A stretch of DNA of 51,892 nt from Telmatospirillum sp. (GTDB taxonomy: Bacteria > Pseudomonadota > Alphaproteobacteria > Rhodospirillales > Magnetospirillaceae). Positions 31,889 through 41,430 of the stretch are shown here, piece by piece. Location: contig WASQ01000053.1 in assembly GCA_009712185.1 (NCBI GenBank), positions 77,595-129,486 of the forward strand. Reading direction: 5' to 3'. The notes beneath the pieces were generated by a model, which made no database searches, was not told the origin of the DNA, and saw only the letters and a program-made list of their open reading frames with translations. How positions within the stretch are numbered: position 1 is the stretch's first letter; each line of letters begins with the position of its first letter. The position numbers and the translations under genes are program-made.

Positions 31889-34141
31889 ATGCTGAGCCCT
31901 TGTGTACAAGTCACCCGTCGGCTGGTCGCGGCCGTTTTTTTCCTGTGCCTGGCCGTCCTGTCCTGTCCGCTGCCCGCCGTCGCCGATGGCGCACCGGGCA
32001 CGGACGCCAGGGCGCCGGGCGCCAGCCGGGCGGATGTGGACCGTCTGGTTTCGGTGATAGAGGATCCCCAGTCGCGCCAGAAACTGGTCGGCCAGTTGAA
32101 GCTGATGGTCGCCGCCGACAAGGCCGGTCAGGACTCCGAGGAGCCCAGCCTGCTCGGCCTGATCTCGGAAAAGATCCAGGAGGTCAGCGACGATGTGCTG
32201 GAGGCGGTGGGCGCGGTGACCGATGTCGGACATATGGCCGACTGGATCGCCCGTCAGGCCGGCGACGCGCGCCTGCGGGCGCTCTGGATCGACGTGCTGT
32301 CGAAAATGGCGGCGATTTTCGGCGGCGGACTGGTGGCCGATTATGCCGCCAAACTGGCTCTGGGGCCGGCGCGGCACTGGTTCGAACGCCGGACGGTGGA
32401 AAATCGCTGGATGCGTCTGCCGTTCGTCGGTGGCCGGTGGCTCCTGGAGCTGCTGCCGATCGTCGCCTTCGTCCTGGTGGCACATGCGCTGCAGGGCGTG
32501 TCTCTGTTGTCTCAGACCGGCGATCCCCAGCAGGCGACCATGATGGTCACCATGTCCTATGCCCTGGTGCGTTTCGTGCAGACGCTGATTTCGGCGGCGC
32601 TGATGCCGGGCAGCGCGGCGATCCGTCTGGTGCCCTTTGACGACGAGACCTCGACCTATCTTTATATCTGGGCGCGGCGCCTGACCCTGACCGGTGTCTG
32701 GGGTTATTTCGTCGTCCAGGCCCTGAAGCTTCTGGGATTGCCGAAAAGCGGCTATGGCTTTTCGCTGAAGGTTCTGGGAATGGTGGTGGCGACCCTGCTG
32801 GTGATCCTGGTCCTGCAGAACAGGCAGGCCGTCGGGGCCTGGATCCGCAGCCGCGGCGCCACCGCGAGGCTGTCGGTTCCCGTCCAGCGCCTTCGCGACA
32901 GGCTGGCCGACGTCTGGCATGTCCTCGCCAGTCTTTACATCGTCGCGTCCTTCTTCATCTGGGCATTGCAGGTAAAGGGCGGTTTCGATTTCATCGTTCG
33001 CGCCTCGGTGCTGACCCTGATCATTCTGGTCGGCGCCAATCTGCTGGTGGGGTTCCTGGGGAGGCTGGTCGAACGCGCCTTTTCGATCGCCGAGGACCTG
33101 AAAGTCCAGTTCCCGCAACTGGAAACGCGGGCAAATCGCTATCTCACCATCATGCACAATATGGTGCGGGCCGTGGTGGTGGTGATCACCCTGCTGGCAC
33201 TGGCGCAGGCCTGGGGTGCCAACACCCTGGCCTGGCTGACGTCGGATCTGGGACGCCAGTTGATTTCCTCGGTGCTGTCGATCGTCGCGGTTCTGGTGAC
33301 CGCCCTGATCCTGTGGGAGCTGGTCAATGCCTCGATCGAGCGCTATCTGGCTCAGACCGACGCCGACGGCAATACCGTCGAGCGCGGTGCCCGCGCCCGG
33401 ACGCTTCTGCCGCTGTTGCGCAATGTCGTGATGGTCGTGCTGATCGTCGTCGTCACCCTGATCGTGCTGAGCGAACTCGGCGTCAATATCGCCCCGTTGC
33501 TGGCCGGTGCCGGCGTCGTCGGCGTCGCGATCGGTTTTGGCTCCCAGAAACTGGTCCAGGACGTGATCACAGGCGCTTTCATCCTGTTCGAGAACACCAT
33601 CGCGGTGGGGGAAGTCGTCAAGATCGGGGACCACACAGGAACCGTGGAGGGCATGACGATCCGTACCATCCGCCTGCGCGACGGCAACGGGAACATCCAT
33701 ACTCTGCCTTTCAGCAATGTGGCGACGGTGGTCAATCTCAGCCGCGATTTCGGATTTTATGTCTTCGATATCGGCGTCGCCTACCGCGAGAACATTGATC
33801 AGGTCATTTCCGTGATTACCGATCTGGGAGAGGAAATCCGCGCCGATGACGCCTTCGGTCCCTTCATCATCGATCCGGTGGAGGTGTTCGGCCTGGACAA
33901 GTTCACGGACTCGGCGGTGATCGTCCAGGGGCGCATCAAGACATTGCCGGGTCGGCAGGCTGCCATCGGGCGCGAGTTCAATCGCCGGGTCAAGAACCGG
34001 TTCGATGAACTGGGCATTTCGATGCCCTATCCCTCGCGGACGCTCTATTTCGGCGAGGATCACGATGGCCGGGCATCGCCGATCCATGTCCGCGTCAGTT
34101 CGGAGGAGACGGCGGAGGGAGATGCCGGCGCCGCCGGTTGA
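31889..34141 (+). CDS. Large MscS-family mechanosensitive channel (YbiO/YbdG-like)
   Basis: A 750-residue inner-membrane protein. A signal-like N-terminus (LVAAVFFLCLAVLSCPLPAVADG) precedes a periplasmic helical region, many membrane helices and then the MscS core. Its pore-lining helix and following beta domain read GAGVVGVAIGFGSQKLVQDVITGAF and FENTIAVGEVVKIGDHTGTVEGM (about 548-590). The C-terminal vestibule ends near FDELGISMPYPSRTLYF. Length and layout resemble E. coli YbiO (741). It releases solutes on osmotic downshock. ATG at 31889. The FNR/DNR-type palindrome of hcp overlaps its stop codon. Confidence 0.93.
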   Translation: MLSPCVQVTRRLVAAVFFLCLAVLSCPLPAVADGAPGTDARAPGASRADVDRLVSVIEDPQSRQKLVGQLKLMVAADKAGQDSEEPSLLGLISEKIQEVSDDVLEAVGAVTDVGHMADWIARQAGDARLRALWIDVLSKMAAIFGGGLVADYAAKLALGPARHWFERRTVENRWMRLPFVGGRWLLELLPIVAFVLVAHALQGVSLLSQTGDPQQATMMVTMSYALVRFVQTLISAALMPGSAAIRLVPFDDETSTYLYIWARRLTLTGVWGYFVVQALKLLGLPKSGYGFSLKVLGMVVATLLVILVLQNRQAVGAWIRSRGATARLSVPVQRLRDRLADVWHVLASLYIVASFFIWALQVKGGFDFIVRASVLTLIILVGANLLVGFLGRLVERAFSIAEDLKVQFPQLETRANRYLTIMHNMVRAVVVVITLLALAQAWGANTLAWLTSDLGRQLISSVLSIVAVLVTALILWELVNASIERYLAQTDADGNTVERGARARTLLPLLRNVVMVVLIVVVTLIVLSELGVNIAPLLAGAGVVGVAIGFGSQKLVQDVITGAFILFENTIAVGEVVKIGDHTGTVEGMTIRTIRLRDGNGNIHTLPFSNVATVVNLSRDFGFYVFDIGVAYRENIDQVISVITDLGEEIRADDAFGPFIIDPVEVFGLDKFTDSAVIVQGRIKTLPGRQAAIGREFNRRVKNRFDELGISMPYPSRTLYFGEDHDGRASPIHVRVSSEETAEGDAGAAG

Positions 34142-34151
34142 CGATCGTCAA
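34138..34151. promoter_or_regulatory. FNR/FixK/DNR-type box upstream of hcp
   Basis: TTGACGATCGTCAA is a perfect 14-base palindrome matching the TTGA-N6-TCAA consensus of the Crp/FNR superfamily. Its centre lies 68 bases before the hcp ATG. A class-II position (-41.5) would put transcription start near 34186, with -10-like bases around 34174-34179. It overlaps the mscS stop codon. Expected regulator: FNR-like (low oxygen) or DNR/NnrR-like (NO). Confidence 0.6.
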
Positions 34152-34212
34152 AGACGGCAGGCCGGCCCCGTTCTAACCATGTGGTCATCAAGACCAGGAC
34201 GGGGTTTCAACG

Positions 34213-35847
34213 ATGTTTTGCTATCAATGTGAACAGACCGCCCGGGGCACCGGTTGTATCGACCGGGGCACCTGCGGCAAGTCCGACGAGGTCGCGGCGT
34301 TGCAGGATCTGCTTCTGCGCCAGGCCATGGGCGTCGCCATCGGCCTGAGGCAGGCCGTTGCGGACGCGGACCAGACGGCCGATCTCGACCGCTTCATCGA
34401 GGACGCGCTGTTCACCACCGTGACCAATGTCAATTTCGACGCCGGGCGGTTGCAGGACCTGATCACCGAGGGAACCGCCGCCATTGCCCGTGCGCGGGAA
34501 CTGGCGCGCTCCGCCGGTCGCGCCGAAGCCTTGTTCGGCCCCGCGCTGGACGGTCATTTTGCCGACCGCGAGGCCATGCTGGCCGCCGCCCGGGCCGTCG
34601 GGATCGCGGCGCGGGGGCAGTCCCAGTCCGCCGATGTCACCGGCTTGCAGGAACTGCTGACCTACGGGATCAAGGGGATGGCCGCCTATGCGCACCATGC
34701 GCGGGTCCTGGGCCACACGCTGCCGGAGGTCAACGCCTTCATGAGCGAGGCGCTGGAGGCCCTGGCCCGTCCCGTGACCGGATTGCCCGAGCTGTTGGCG
34801 CTTAACATGCGCTGTGGCGAGGCCTCCCTGGCGGCGATGGCGCTGCTCGACGGCGCCAATACCGGGGTCATGGGGCATCCGGTGCCCACGCCGGTGCTGA
34901 TGGGGCATAAGCCGGGCAAGGCGATCCTGGTGTCCGGACACGATCTTGGCGATCTGGCCGCCCTTCTGGAACAGACCGCCGGTCTTGGCATCAACATCTA
35001 CACCCACGGCGAGATGCTGCCGGCCCATGGCTATCCCGCCCTGAAAAAATATCCCCATCTGGTCGGTCATTTCGGCGGCGCCTGGCAGGACCAGCAGCGC
35101 GATTTCACGGATTTCCCCGGCGCCATCCTGATGACCACCAACTGTCTGATGCCGCCCAGGGACAGCTACTCCGGCCGGCTCTTTACCTCGGGCGTGGTCG
35201 CGTCCCCCGGTATTCCCCATGCCGGCGGCCGGCGCTATGACGCGGTCATCGCCGCGGCGCAGGCGGCGGACGGGTTCACCGACGAGTCCGCCCCCCGCTA
35301 CCATACCGTGGGCTTCGGTCACAATGCCGTGCTGGGCGTCGCCGACAAGGTTGTGGAGGCCGTGAAAAGCGGCGCGCTGAAGCATTTCGTGCTGATCGGC
35401 GGATGCGATGCCGCGACGCGCGGACGCGACTATTACTCGTCCCTGGCGGCGAAGGTTCCCGAGGACTGGGCCGTTCTGACCCTGGGATGCGGCAAGTTCC
35501 GCGTCATCGACCATGTCGGGGGCTCCATCGGCGATCTGCCGCGCCTTCTCGACATGGGGCAGTGCAACGACGCCTATTCGGCCATCAAGGTGGCGGGCGC
35601 CCTGGCGGAAGCGTTCGGGGTGGGCGTCAACGAACTGCCGTTGTCGCTGGTTCTGTCGTGGTTCGAGCAGAAGGCGGTGACCGTGCTGCTGGCGCTGTTG
35701 CATCTCGGGGTGCGCAACATCCGCATCGGGCCGCGTCTGCCGGCCTTCATCACGCCCGCCATTCTTGAGGTCCTGGTCGACAAGTTCAATGTGATGGCGA
35801 TCGGCGATGTCGATGGCGACATCGCCGCCATGACCCGGGCCGCCTGA
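34213..35847 (+). CDS. hcp: Hybrid cluster protein (hydroxylamine/NO reductase)
   Basis: A 544-residue cytoplasmic protein carrying an N-terminal [4Fe-4S] cluster and the hybrid [4Fe-2S-2O] cluster. N-terminal ligands are Cys3, Cys6, Cys15 and Cys21, the C-x2-C-x8-C-x5-C spacing of class-I enzymes (Desulfovibrio-like) rather than the wider spacing of E. coli. Hybrid-cluster blocks: TTNCLMPP, GFGHNAVLG, LIGGCDAATRGRDYY and LGCGKFR. Hcp detoxifies NO or hydroxylamine and is implicated in S-nitrosation in E. coli. No hcr reductase is adjacent, so the electron donor is elsewhere. ATG at 34213 with GGACGGGG upstream. Probably induced by low oxygen or NO through the upstream palindrome. Confidence 0.96.
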   Translation: MFCYQCEQTARGTGCIDRGTCGKSDEVAALQDLLLRQAMGVAIGLRQAVADADQTADLDRFIEDALFTTVTNVNFDAGRLQDLITEGTAAIARARELARSAGRAEALFGPALDGHFADREAMLAAARAVGIAARGQSQSADVTGLQELLTYGIKGMAAYAHHARVLGHTLPEVNAFMSEALEALARPVTGLPELLALNMRCGEASLAAMALLDGANTGVMGHPVPTPVLMGHKPGKAILVSGHDLGDLAALLEQTAGLGINIYTHGEMLPAHGYPALKKYPHLVGHFGGAWQDQQRDFTDFPGAILMTTNCLMPPRDSYSGRLFTSGVVASPGIPHAGGRRYDAVIAAAQAADGFTDESAPRYHTVGFGHNAVLGVADKVVEAVKSGALKHFVLIGGCDAATRGRDYYSSLAAKVPEDWAVLTLGCGKFRVIDHVGGSIGDLPRLLDMGQCNDAYSAIKVAGALAEAFGVGVNELPLSLVLSWFEQKAVTVLLALLHLGVRNIRIGPRLPAFITPAILEVLVDKFNVMAIGDVDGDIAAMTRAA

Positions 35848-35931
35848 GCGGATAACCTGAGGGGATGACCTGACGGAATGTCATGCCGGAGCCGGCCGCC
35901 CCAAGGCTCCTCATCATGACATCCGGACCTG

Positions 35932-35963
35932 GCCGGGCGCGTCGGAAGACGCGTCCGGCTTTC
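35932..35963. terminator. Terminator downstream of hcp
   Basis: A 12-bp stem with one G-T pair (35932-35943 and 35948-35959) closed by a GGAA tetraloop and followed by a short T-rich tail (ctttcc). It lies between the convergent hcp and GGDEF-EAL genes. Confidence 0.6.
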
Positions 35964-36016
35964 CGTTTCCGGCGGCTTGCGGGCGAATGCCGGCCCGGTT
36001 TCCGAAAGAAGAACGG

Positions 36017-38290
36017 TCAGGCCACGACGCCGGTCCGGGAGAGGGGGCGATGGGGAAATTGCAGGTTCAGCAACTGCGCCCGGCCGATCAGGTCGGCATA
36101 GGCGTCCGCGGCCAGGGCATGGCTGAAATAGTAGCCCTGGCATTCGTCGCAGGAGAGGTCGCGCATGAAGGCGAGCTGTTCGCGGGTCTCGATCCCCTCG
36201 ACATTCACTTTGGCGCCGATTCCGTGTCCCAGGCTGACGATGGCCCGGACGATGGCGTCATTGCCCGGGTGGAGGTCGAGATCCACGACGAAACTGCGGT
36301 CGATCTTCAGCTTGTCGACCGGGAAATGGCGCAGATAGCTGAGGGAGGAATAGCCCGTGCCGAAATCATCGATGGCGATGGTGAGCCCGAGGCGCCGCAA
36401 TTCCTGCAGGATCTGGACCGAATAGTCGAAATTCGTCATGGCGATGGTTTCGGTGATCTCAAGCTGAAGCTGCGCCGGATCGATGCCGGTCTGCTCGACG
36501 ATGGTGCGGATGGTGTCCAGAAGGTCGGGATGGCGGAATTGCGCTGACGAGAGGTTGACGGACATCTGGAGATGCGGCAGTCCGGCCTCGTTCCATTCCC
36601 GGACCTGTTCGCAGGCGCGCTGAAGCACCCAGCGGCCCAGCCGGAAAATCAGGTCCGACCGTTCGGCCACGGGAATAAAGCGGCTGGGCGGGATGGGGCC
36701 CCGGCTGGGATGAAACCAGCGGGTCAGCGCCTCGGCCCCCAGAATCCTGCCGCTCTGGATGTCGATCAGCGGCTGGTAGTACACATTGAGCTGATCGGCG
36801 ATCAGGGCGTGGCGCAGGTCGCGTTCGATGCTTTTGCGGCTCTGGACCTCGTGGTTCATCTCGGCGATGAAAAAGTGGTAACGGCCCCTGCCGTCGTTCT
36901 TCGACCGGTAAAGGGCGAGATCCGCATTCTTCAAAAGCGATTGCGAATCGAGGCCGTCGGCCGGGAACAGGGTGATTCCGACGCTGACGCCGCAGACGAT
37001 CTCGCTGTCTTCCAGACCGAAGGGCTCGGCGATCGAGCGGATGATCGTCTCCGCGACCGTGCTGGCGCCATCGGCATCGGCGAGATTGGTCAGCAGCACC
37101 GCGAACTCGTCGCCGCCAAGCCGCGCGACGGTGTCGGTCTCCCGCACGCAGCGTCCCAGACGCTTGGCGACGGCGCGCAGCAGCAGGTCGCCGACATGAT
37201 GCCCCAGGGTGTCGTTGACCTCCTTGAACTTGTCGAGGTCGAGAAGCAGCAGGGCGATCGAGGTTCCGGCCCGCCGGGCCTGCGCGATGGCGTCGCGCAG
37301 CCGTTCCTGGAACAGCATCCGGTTGGGCAGGCCGGTCAGATTGTCATGGTGGGCGAGATGATGGATGCGGGCGGCGGCGATCTTGCGTTCCGTGACGTCC
37401 CGGGCGATCACCACCAGACCCCGGCGGCTGCCGTCGGGATGGAACTGCGGTAATTTCGTGATGTCGAAAACGCGTTCGCCGTCCTTGCCTTCGGGAATCC
37501 GGATCTCGAAGGTCCTGGACGTCCGTTCGGCCCAGGCCTGTTCGTCCGTACTGCTCCAGATGTCGGAGAATTGTCCGTAAAACGCCGACTGGCGTCCGAG
37601 TTCGGCGCTGGTGCGGTTGACATAATCAAGCCGGTCCAGCTCGAAATAGGCCGCGAAGGAACGGTTCGCCACCAGAAACCGGTTGTCCCGGTCCTTGAAG
37701 CAGATGAGATCGGGCAGCGCGTCGATCAGGGTGCTCAGCCACTCATTCTGAAGGCGGATGTCCTGTTCGCTGCCCTCGAACCGGACGACGCGCGCCGCTT
37801 CCGCCAGCGACCCGGGAAGGGGCCTCCCGATCCCCCGGAACCCGGGTGTTGCGGTGGACGCGGGCGTGGGGGAGGAAGTGGGGGAGGGGTCGGCGGACAT
37901 CGGCGCGGAAATGGCATGCCCGACGCCCCCGGGAGCCTCCATAACCGACAACAGACATTGCCGAGTGGCATCCCGCCCCGGTGGCGCGCCCGCCAGAACG
38001 GGCTGCACCAGGACCTGACGGATGGAGGAGGTGCCTGTCATGGAACCGTCAAGACGCACGCCGACGCGGGAGATCCGGCCGTGGACCAGAGCGTCCCGGA
38101 TGGCCGCTTCCAGGCGGGCCGACGCCAGCCCGGAGGTCAGCGCGGACAGCCGCGCGCCCAAGGCGCTTCCCGGTGTGATCCCCGTGATCCCGGCCATCCC
38201 GTCGTTCCATAGAAGGACGCGGCGGTGTTCATCAAGGAGGATGACGCCGGAGCCATGATCTGCGGAAACGGGAGGGGAGGGGAAAACCAT
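36017..38290 (-). CDS. PAS-GGDEF-EAL cyclic-di-GMP signalling protein
   Basis: A 757-residue soluble sensor. Residues 10-120 look like a PAS domain (ILLDEHRRVLLWNDGMAGITG), 130-160 are a Pro/Ser/Thr linker and 180-305 a second PAS (LIDALPDLICFKDRDNRFLVANRSF). GGDEF follows with an intact active site (392-396) and inhibitory I-site RETD (383-386). The EAL domain starts at about 495 with E520-A-L, DDFGTGYSSLSYL and KIDRSFV, so both cyclase and phosphodiesterase look competent; NVEGIET replaces the usual AEGVET. No membrane helices. ATG at 38290 lacks a ribosome site; a downstream start is possible. The signal it senses is unknown. Confidence 0.94.
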   Translation of the reverse strand: MVFPSPPVSADHGSGVILLDEHRRVLLWNDGMAGITGITPGSALGARLSALTSGLASARLEAAIRDALVHGRISRVGVRLDGSMTGTSSIRQVLVQPVLAGAPPGRDATRQCLLSVMEAPGGVGHAISAPMSADPSPTSSPTPASTATPGFRGIGRPLPGSLAEAARVVRFEGSEQDIRLQNEWLSTLIDALPDLICFKDRDNRFLVANRSFAAYFELDRLDYVNRTSAELGRQSAFYGQFSDIWSSTDEQAWAERTSRTFEIRIPEGKDGERVFDITKLPQFHPDGSRRGLVVIARDVTERKIAAARIHHLAHHDNLTGLPNRMLFQERLRDAIAQARRAGTSIALLLLDLDKFKEVNDTLGHHVGDLLLRAVAKRLGRCVRETDTVARLGGDEFAVLLTNLADADGASTVAETIIRSIAEPFGLEDSEIVCGVSVGITLFPADGLDSQSLLKNADLALYRSKNDGRGRYHFFIAEMNHEVQSRKSIERDLRHALIADQLNVYYQPLIDIQSGRILGAEALTRWFHPSRGPIPPSRFIPVAERSDLIFRLGRWVLQRACEQVREWNEAGLPHLQMSVNLSSAQFRHPDLLDTIRTIVEQTGIDPAQLQLEITETIAMTNFDYSVQILQELRRLGLTIAIDDFGTGYSSLSYLRHFPVDKLKIDRSFVVDLDLHPGNDAIVRAIVSLGHGIGAKVNVEGIETREQLAFMRDLSCDECQGYYFSHALAADAYADLIGRAQLLNLQFPHRPLSRTGVVA

Positions 38291-38404
38291 GCCGTGACTT
38301 TATTGATAGTGGATCCTGGAAACCAGAGTCATTCGATGAGACCGGTCCCCGACGGGCCATGGTCGCGGCGGATGCCTACTTCGGGGAAGGCTGAACGAAG
38401 GATA

Positions 38405-38521
38405 ATGAAACCAACGGATATTACGCCGATGAGGTGGCTGATTGTCACTAAATTCCATTCGGCGACGAAATATTTTCTTATGATAATAACTTATGGAGTC
38501 ATATGTTTTGGGTTGTATTAA
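38405..38521 (+). CDS. Possible tiny membrane protein, doubtful
   Basis: A 38-residue frame starting MKPTDITPMRWLIVTKF, with one hydrophobic segment (YFLMIITYGVICFGLY) at its C-terminus. GAAGGAT precedes the ATG very closely. It lies in an AT-rich island (about 38391-38540) unlike the surroundings, so a hydrophobic frame may be a by-product of composition. Confidence 0.25.
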   Translation: MKPTDITPMRWLIVTKFHSATKYFLMIITYGVICFGLY

Positions 38522-38566
38522 CTCGCAATAAAACAGTTGTCGGGCGAACGTCGGGCGGGGCGGGTC

Positions 38567-39115
38567 TCACCTTGCGTCCACCAGCCGCAGCAGGCGGCGC
38601 AGAGTCGGGTCGGGAAGGCCCAGTGCGTCAAGATGGGCGACGGTGCTCGCCAGATAGTCCCGGCTGCTGCCCCGCGACCCGGCTCCCCGGCGGATCAGGT
38701 CGGCGGCCTGATCGGGGGTCTGGCGTCCGGCGTACTGCGGATGGTGCCGTTTCGCCACATAGACATAGGCGGGGACCCTGCGCCCGTCCTTCAGGGTGAC
38801 GGGGATGAACCCGGGGCGATAGACGCCGCTGATCAACTCCCGCCCGTCCAGGTAGTGGCGGACAGCCGAAACGTCGCGCGGGGCCACGCGATAAGCCAGT
38901 CCCCGGCATGACCCGCCATGGTCCAGCCCCAGGACCAGCCCGGGCGCCTCCTCGCATCCCCGGTAATGGGTGGAGAGGATGCACATGGCGCGGTGCCAGC
39001 CCCGCAAGGTGGCGATCGCCCTTTCCTCGAAGGCAAAACCCGGATTCCAGATCAGGGAGCCATAGGCGAAGACCCAGAAATCGCCATCCCTTTCGCTACC
39101 TTCGTGTCGTTCCAC
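38567..39115 (-). CDS. ChaC-like glutathione-specific gamma-glutamylcyclotransferase
   Basis: A 182-residue protein with the gamma-glutamylcyclotransferase fold. Substrate-binding motif YGSLIWNP is at about residues 18-25, and the catalytic Glu sits in GRELISGVYRP. ChaC proteins cleave glutathione to 5-oxoproline and Cys-Gly. The length is close to bacterial ChaC. GTG at 39115 has a GGGGATGAG ribosome site; no in-frame ATG is available nearby. A cation-transport role from the old chaC name is not supported by the fold. Isolated, divergent from the DUF2125 gene, with an AT-rich island downstream. Confidence 0.92.
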   Translation of the reverse strand: MERHEGSERDGDFWVFAYGSLIWNPGFAFEERAIATLRGWHRAMCILSTHYRGCEEAPGLVLGLDHGGSCRGLAYRVAPRDVSAVRHYLDGRELISGVYRPGFIPVTLKDGRRVPAYVYVAKRHHPQYAGRQTPDQAADLIRRGAGSRGSSRDYLASTVAHLDALGLPDPTLRRLLRLVDAR

Positions 39116-39241
39116 CGCTCATCCCCATGATCCGATGCCGGCTGTCCGGCGTTTCGCGATCAAGGAGAACCATTTCTTCTTTGCCTTTGGCAAGGGGGGC
39201 GCGTTTAAACAGGAGGCAATCCGCCACAGCCGGGGTCCCCC

Positions 39242-40279
39242 ATGAGCCGTTCCGTTCCTTCCCTTCTTCGCTCCCGGCCGCGGCGGCTGGCGGCCGGAGC
39301 GCTGGTTTTCCTCGGGCTTGCGGGCGCGGTCTACGGTTTCTGGTGGCACCATATGGCCGGACGTGTCCGGGCGGGCCTGGAGCGCTGGCAGGAACAGGCT
39401 GTGGCCGCCGGATGGCGGATCGGTGCCGGCACCGTCGATGTCGGAGGCTTTCCGGGGGCGATCCGTGTGACCATCGCGGCTCCCGACGTGACCGATCCCG
39501 CCGGCAATCGCTGGGAGGGGCCGCCGGTGACCCTGTCCCTGCCGCTTTTCGGTCTTGGACGGCTGCATGCCGATGCGGCGGGACGCCACCGGGTGACCTT
39601 GGCGTCCGGGCGGTCCATTCCTGTCACGGTGTCCCGCGCCGCCATTGATGCCGAGATCGGTTGGGACGGTCCGGGCGAAGTGTCCATCGAAGCGCAAGGG
39701 GTGTCGGCGGACACCGTGACGGTGGCGCTCATCACCCTCCGGGGGCAGGCCGTTCGCGGCCGGCCGGCCGCCGGCGAGGCCTGGGATCTGTCCCTGACGG
39801 CGCGCGAGTTGCGCCTTCCCGACGATCTCCGTCTGCCCTTCGGCACGACCGTGACCTCCGCCAGGGTCGATGCCCTGATCGAAGGAGCGGCGGTCTTTCG
39901 GAAAGGGCTGTCCCTGACGCCGCAGGCCCTGGCGTCCTGGCGCGACGCGGGCGGGCGGGTTGATCTTCAGGAGGCGGAGATCGTCTGGCCGCCGTTGTCG
40001 CTGGGGGGGACGGGGTCTCTGTCGCTGGATGCCCGGCTGCAACCCGTCCTGAAAAGCGACTGCACCCTGCGCGGACTGTTTCCGGCCCTCGACCGCCTGG
40101 TAGGCGAAGGATGGATGACCCCGCGCGACCGGGCCCTGGCCGGTCTCGTCCTGGGTCTGCTGGCCCGCCCCGGCCGGGACGGGAAGCCCGAACTGCAGGT
40201 TCCCGTCAGCCTTTCCGGCGGGCGTCTGTCCGTGGGATCGGTGCCGATCCTGACCGTGCCGGAGCTGACCTGGAAATGA
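39242..40279 (+). CDS. DUF2125 family exported protein
   Basis: A 345-residue protein with an N-terminal membrane anchor (RRLAAGALVFLGLAGAVYGFWWHHMAGRV) and a beta-rich periplasmic body. GWRIGAGTVDVGGFPGAIRVTIAAPDVTDPAG and ALASWRDAGGRVDLQEAEIVWPP are the features on which I base the DUF2125 call. The family is found mainly in alphaproteobacteria. Its function is not established; the fold resembles AsmA-like or LPS-transport-associated proteins, which is inference. ATG at 39242 with a weak GGGG upstream. Convergent with murI; the gap contains a 7-bp tandem repeat. Confidence 0.82.
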   Translation: MSRSVPSLLRSRPRRLAAGALVFLGLAGAVYGFWWHHMAGRVRAGLERWQEQAVAAGWRIGAGTVDVGGFPGAIRVTIAAPDVTDPAGNRWEGPPVTLSLPLFGLGRLHADAAGRHRVTLASGRSIPVTVSRAAIDAEIGWDGPGEVSIEAQGVSADTVTVALITLRGQAVRGRPAAGEAWDLSLTARELRLPDDLRLPFGTTVTSARVDALIEGAAVFRKGLSLTPQALASWRDAGGRVDLQEAEIVWPPLSLGGTGSLSLDARLQPVLKSDCTLRGLFPALDRLVGEGWMTPRDRALAGLVLGLLARPGRDGKPELQVPVSLSGGRLSVGSVPILTVPELTWK

Positions 40280-40350
40280 TCGTTCCGGATCCGGATCGGA
40301 ACAACGCCTCGCGTAGTTGATTTTTATCTACATCCGCAGGCAGCGCCAAT

Positions 40351-40385
<35 letters not shown>

Positions 40386-40427
40386 CGCCGCGCGCCTCCG
40401 GCCCCGGGCCCTCAATGCCGGTCGCTC

Positions 40428-41324
40428 TCAGGCCATGGACAGGGAGGCGACCTGCGGATCGGCTCCGTCGATCCGGCGGGCGGTGGAGATGCTTTCGAAC
40501 CTCACGGTCCGGCCGAAAAAAACACTGCCCAGCCGCGAGACGGCATCGGGATCGCCGGTGGTGTAGAAGCGCTGGGGGGCAGCGCTGTCCGGTTGATCCA
40601 GGTCGGGGTGGCGATCCAGATAGGCGGCCAGACTGCGGGCGCTGAGATCGGGTTGCGACAGGATGGCGGCGCCTGTCGGCAGAGCCGCGGCGAACAGATC
40701 CTGGATCAAAGGATAATGGGTGCACCCCAGCATCACCACGTCGGGCGCGCGGCCCTCCAGCTTTTCCATCAGATCATCGACATAGCGGCGGACCATCGCC
40801 GCCATCGCGTCGCGGCCGGCGCCCCCCTCGATCAGATCGACCAGCCGGGGGCAGGCCTGCTGCACCACCTTGACCCAGGGGGCGCGCTTGCCGATTTCGA
40901 CGGGATAGGCGTTGCTGAGAACAGTCTGGCGGGTGGCGAGGATCGCGACCGTCTGCGGACGCCCCTCGGCCGGCCTTGCCGGAAGATCCGCCATCCAGGG
41001 CATGCCGGTCACGGCTTCCACCATGGGAACGACGACTCCCAGAATGCGATGGTCGGGATAGGCGTTCGGCAGCCAGTCCTGCTGGAGCCGCCGCAGCGAG
41101 GTCGAGGCCGCGGTATTGCAGGCCAGGACCACCAGCCGGCAGCCCAGGTCGAACAGTGTCCCGGTCGCCCGCCGGGTCAGGGCAAGAATCTCGTCGGGGG
41201 CGCGGTTGCCATAGGGACCGGAACAATGGTCGCCAAGAAAAACGAACCGCCGGTCGGGAAGGGCGTCATGCAAGGCCCGTAGAACCGTGAGACCGCCAAA
41301 GCCCGAATCAAAGACGCCGATCAT
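40428..41324 (-). CDS. murI: Glutamate racemase
   Basis: A 298-residue cytoplasmic enzyme that makes D-glutamate for peptidoglycan. The N-terminal DSGFGG, the first catalytic cysteine Cys69 in ACNTA and the second Cys201 in GCTHYP are all present. GDHCSGPYGNR replaces the more common GDTARFPYGNR, so one active-site-adjacent loop is unusual (Cys34). ATG at 41324 is used; the preceding TTG is also in frame. No strong ribosome site is seen. Essential in most bacteria. The repeat element lies upstream, so its promoter must be close to or inside that element. Confidence 0.95.
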   Translation of the reverse strand: MIGVFDSGFGGLTVLRALHDALPDRRFVFLGDHCSGPYGNRAPDEILALTRRATGTLFDLGCRLVVLACNTAASTSLRRLQQDWLPNAYPDHRILGVVVPMVEAVTGMPWMADLPARPAEGRPQTVAILATRQTVLSNAYPVEIGKRAPWVKVVQQACPRLVDLIEGGAGRDAMAAMVRRYVDDLMEKLEGRAPDVVMLGCTHYPLIQDLFAAALPTGAAILSQPDLSARSLAAYLDRHPDLDQPDSAAPQRFYTTGDPDAVSRLGSVFFGRTVRFESISTARRIDGADPQVASLSMA

Positions 41325-41430
41325 CAAACGCGCCCATCATGCATCTGGTTGTTGGAAAGGGGGCGGTCCTCCGGGCCGTCCGCCCCGTGATTAGGCCAAG
41401 CGGCGGCGGGAGGCAAGGGGGGTATGGCGG

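Noticed and set aside
31748-34087. Minus-strand reading frame of 779 codons opposite mscS
   Set aside because: Same shadow composition; the plus-strand MscS protein is unambiguous.
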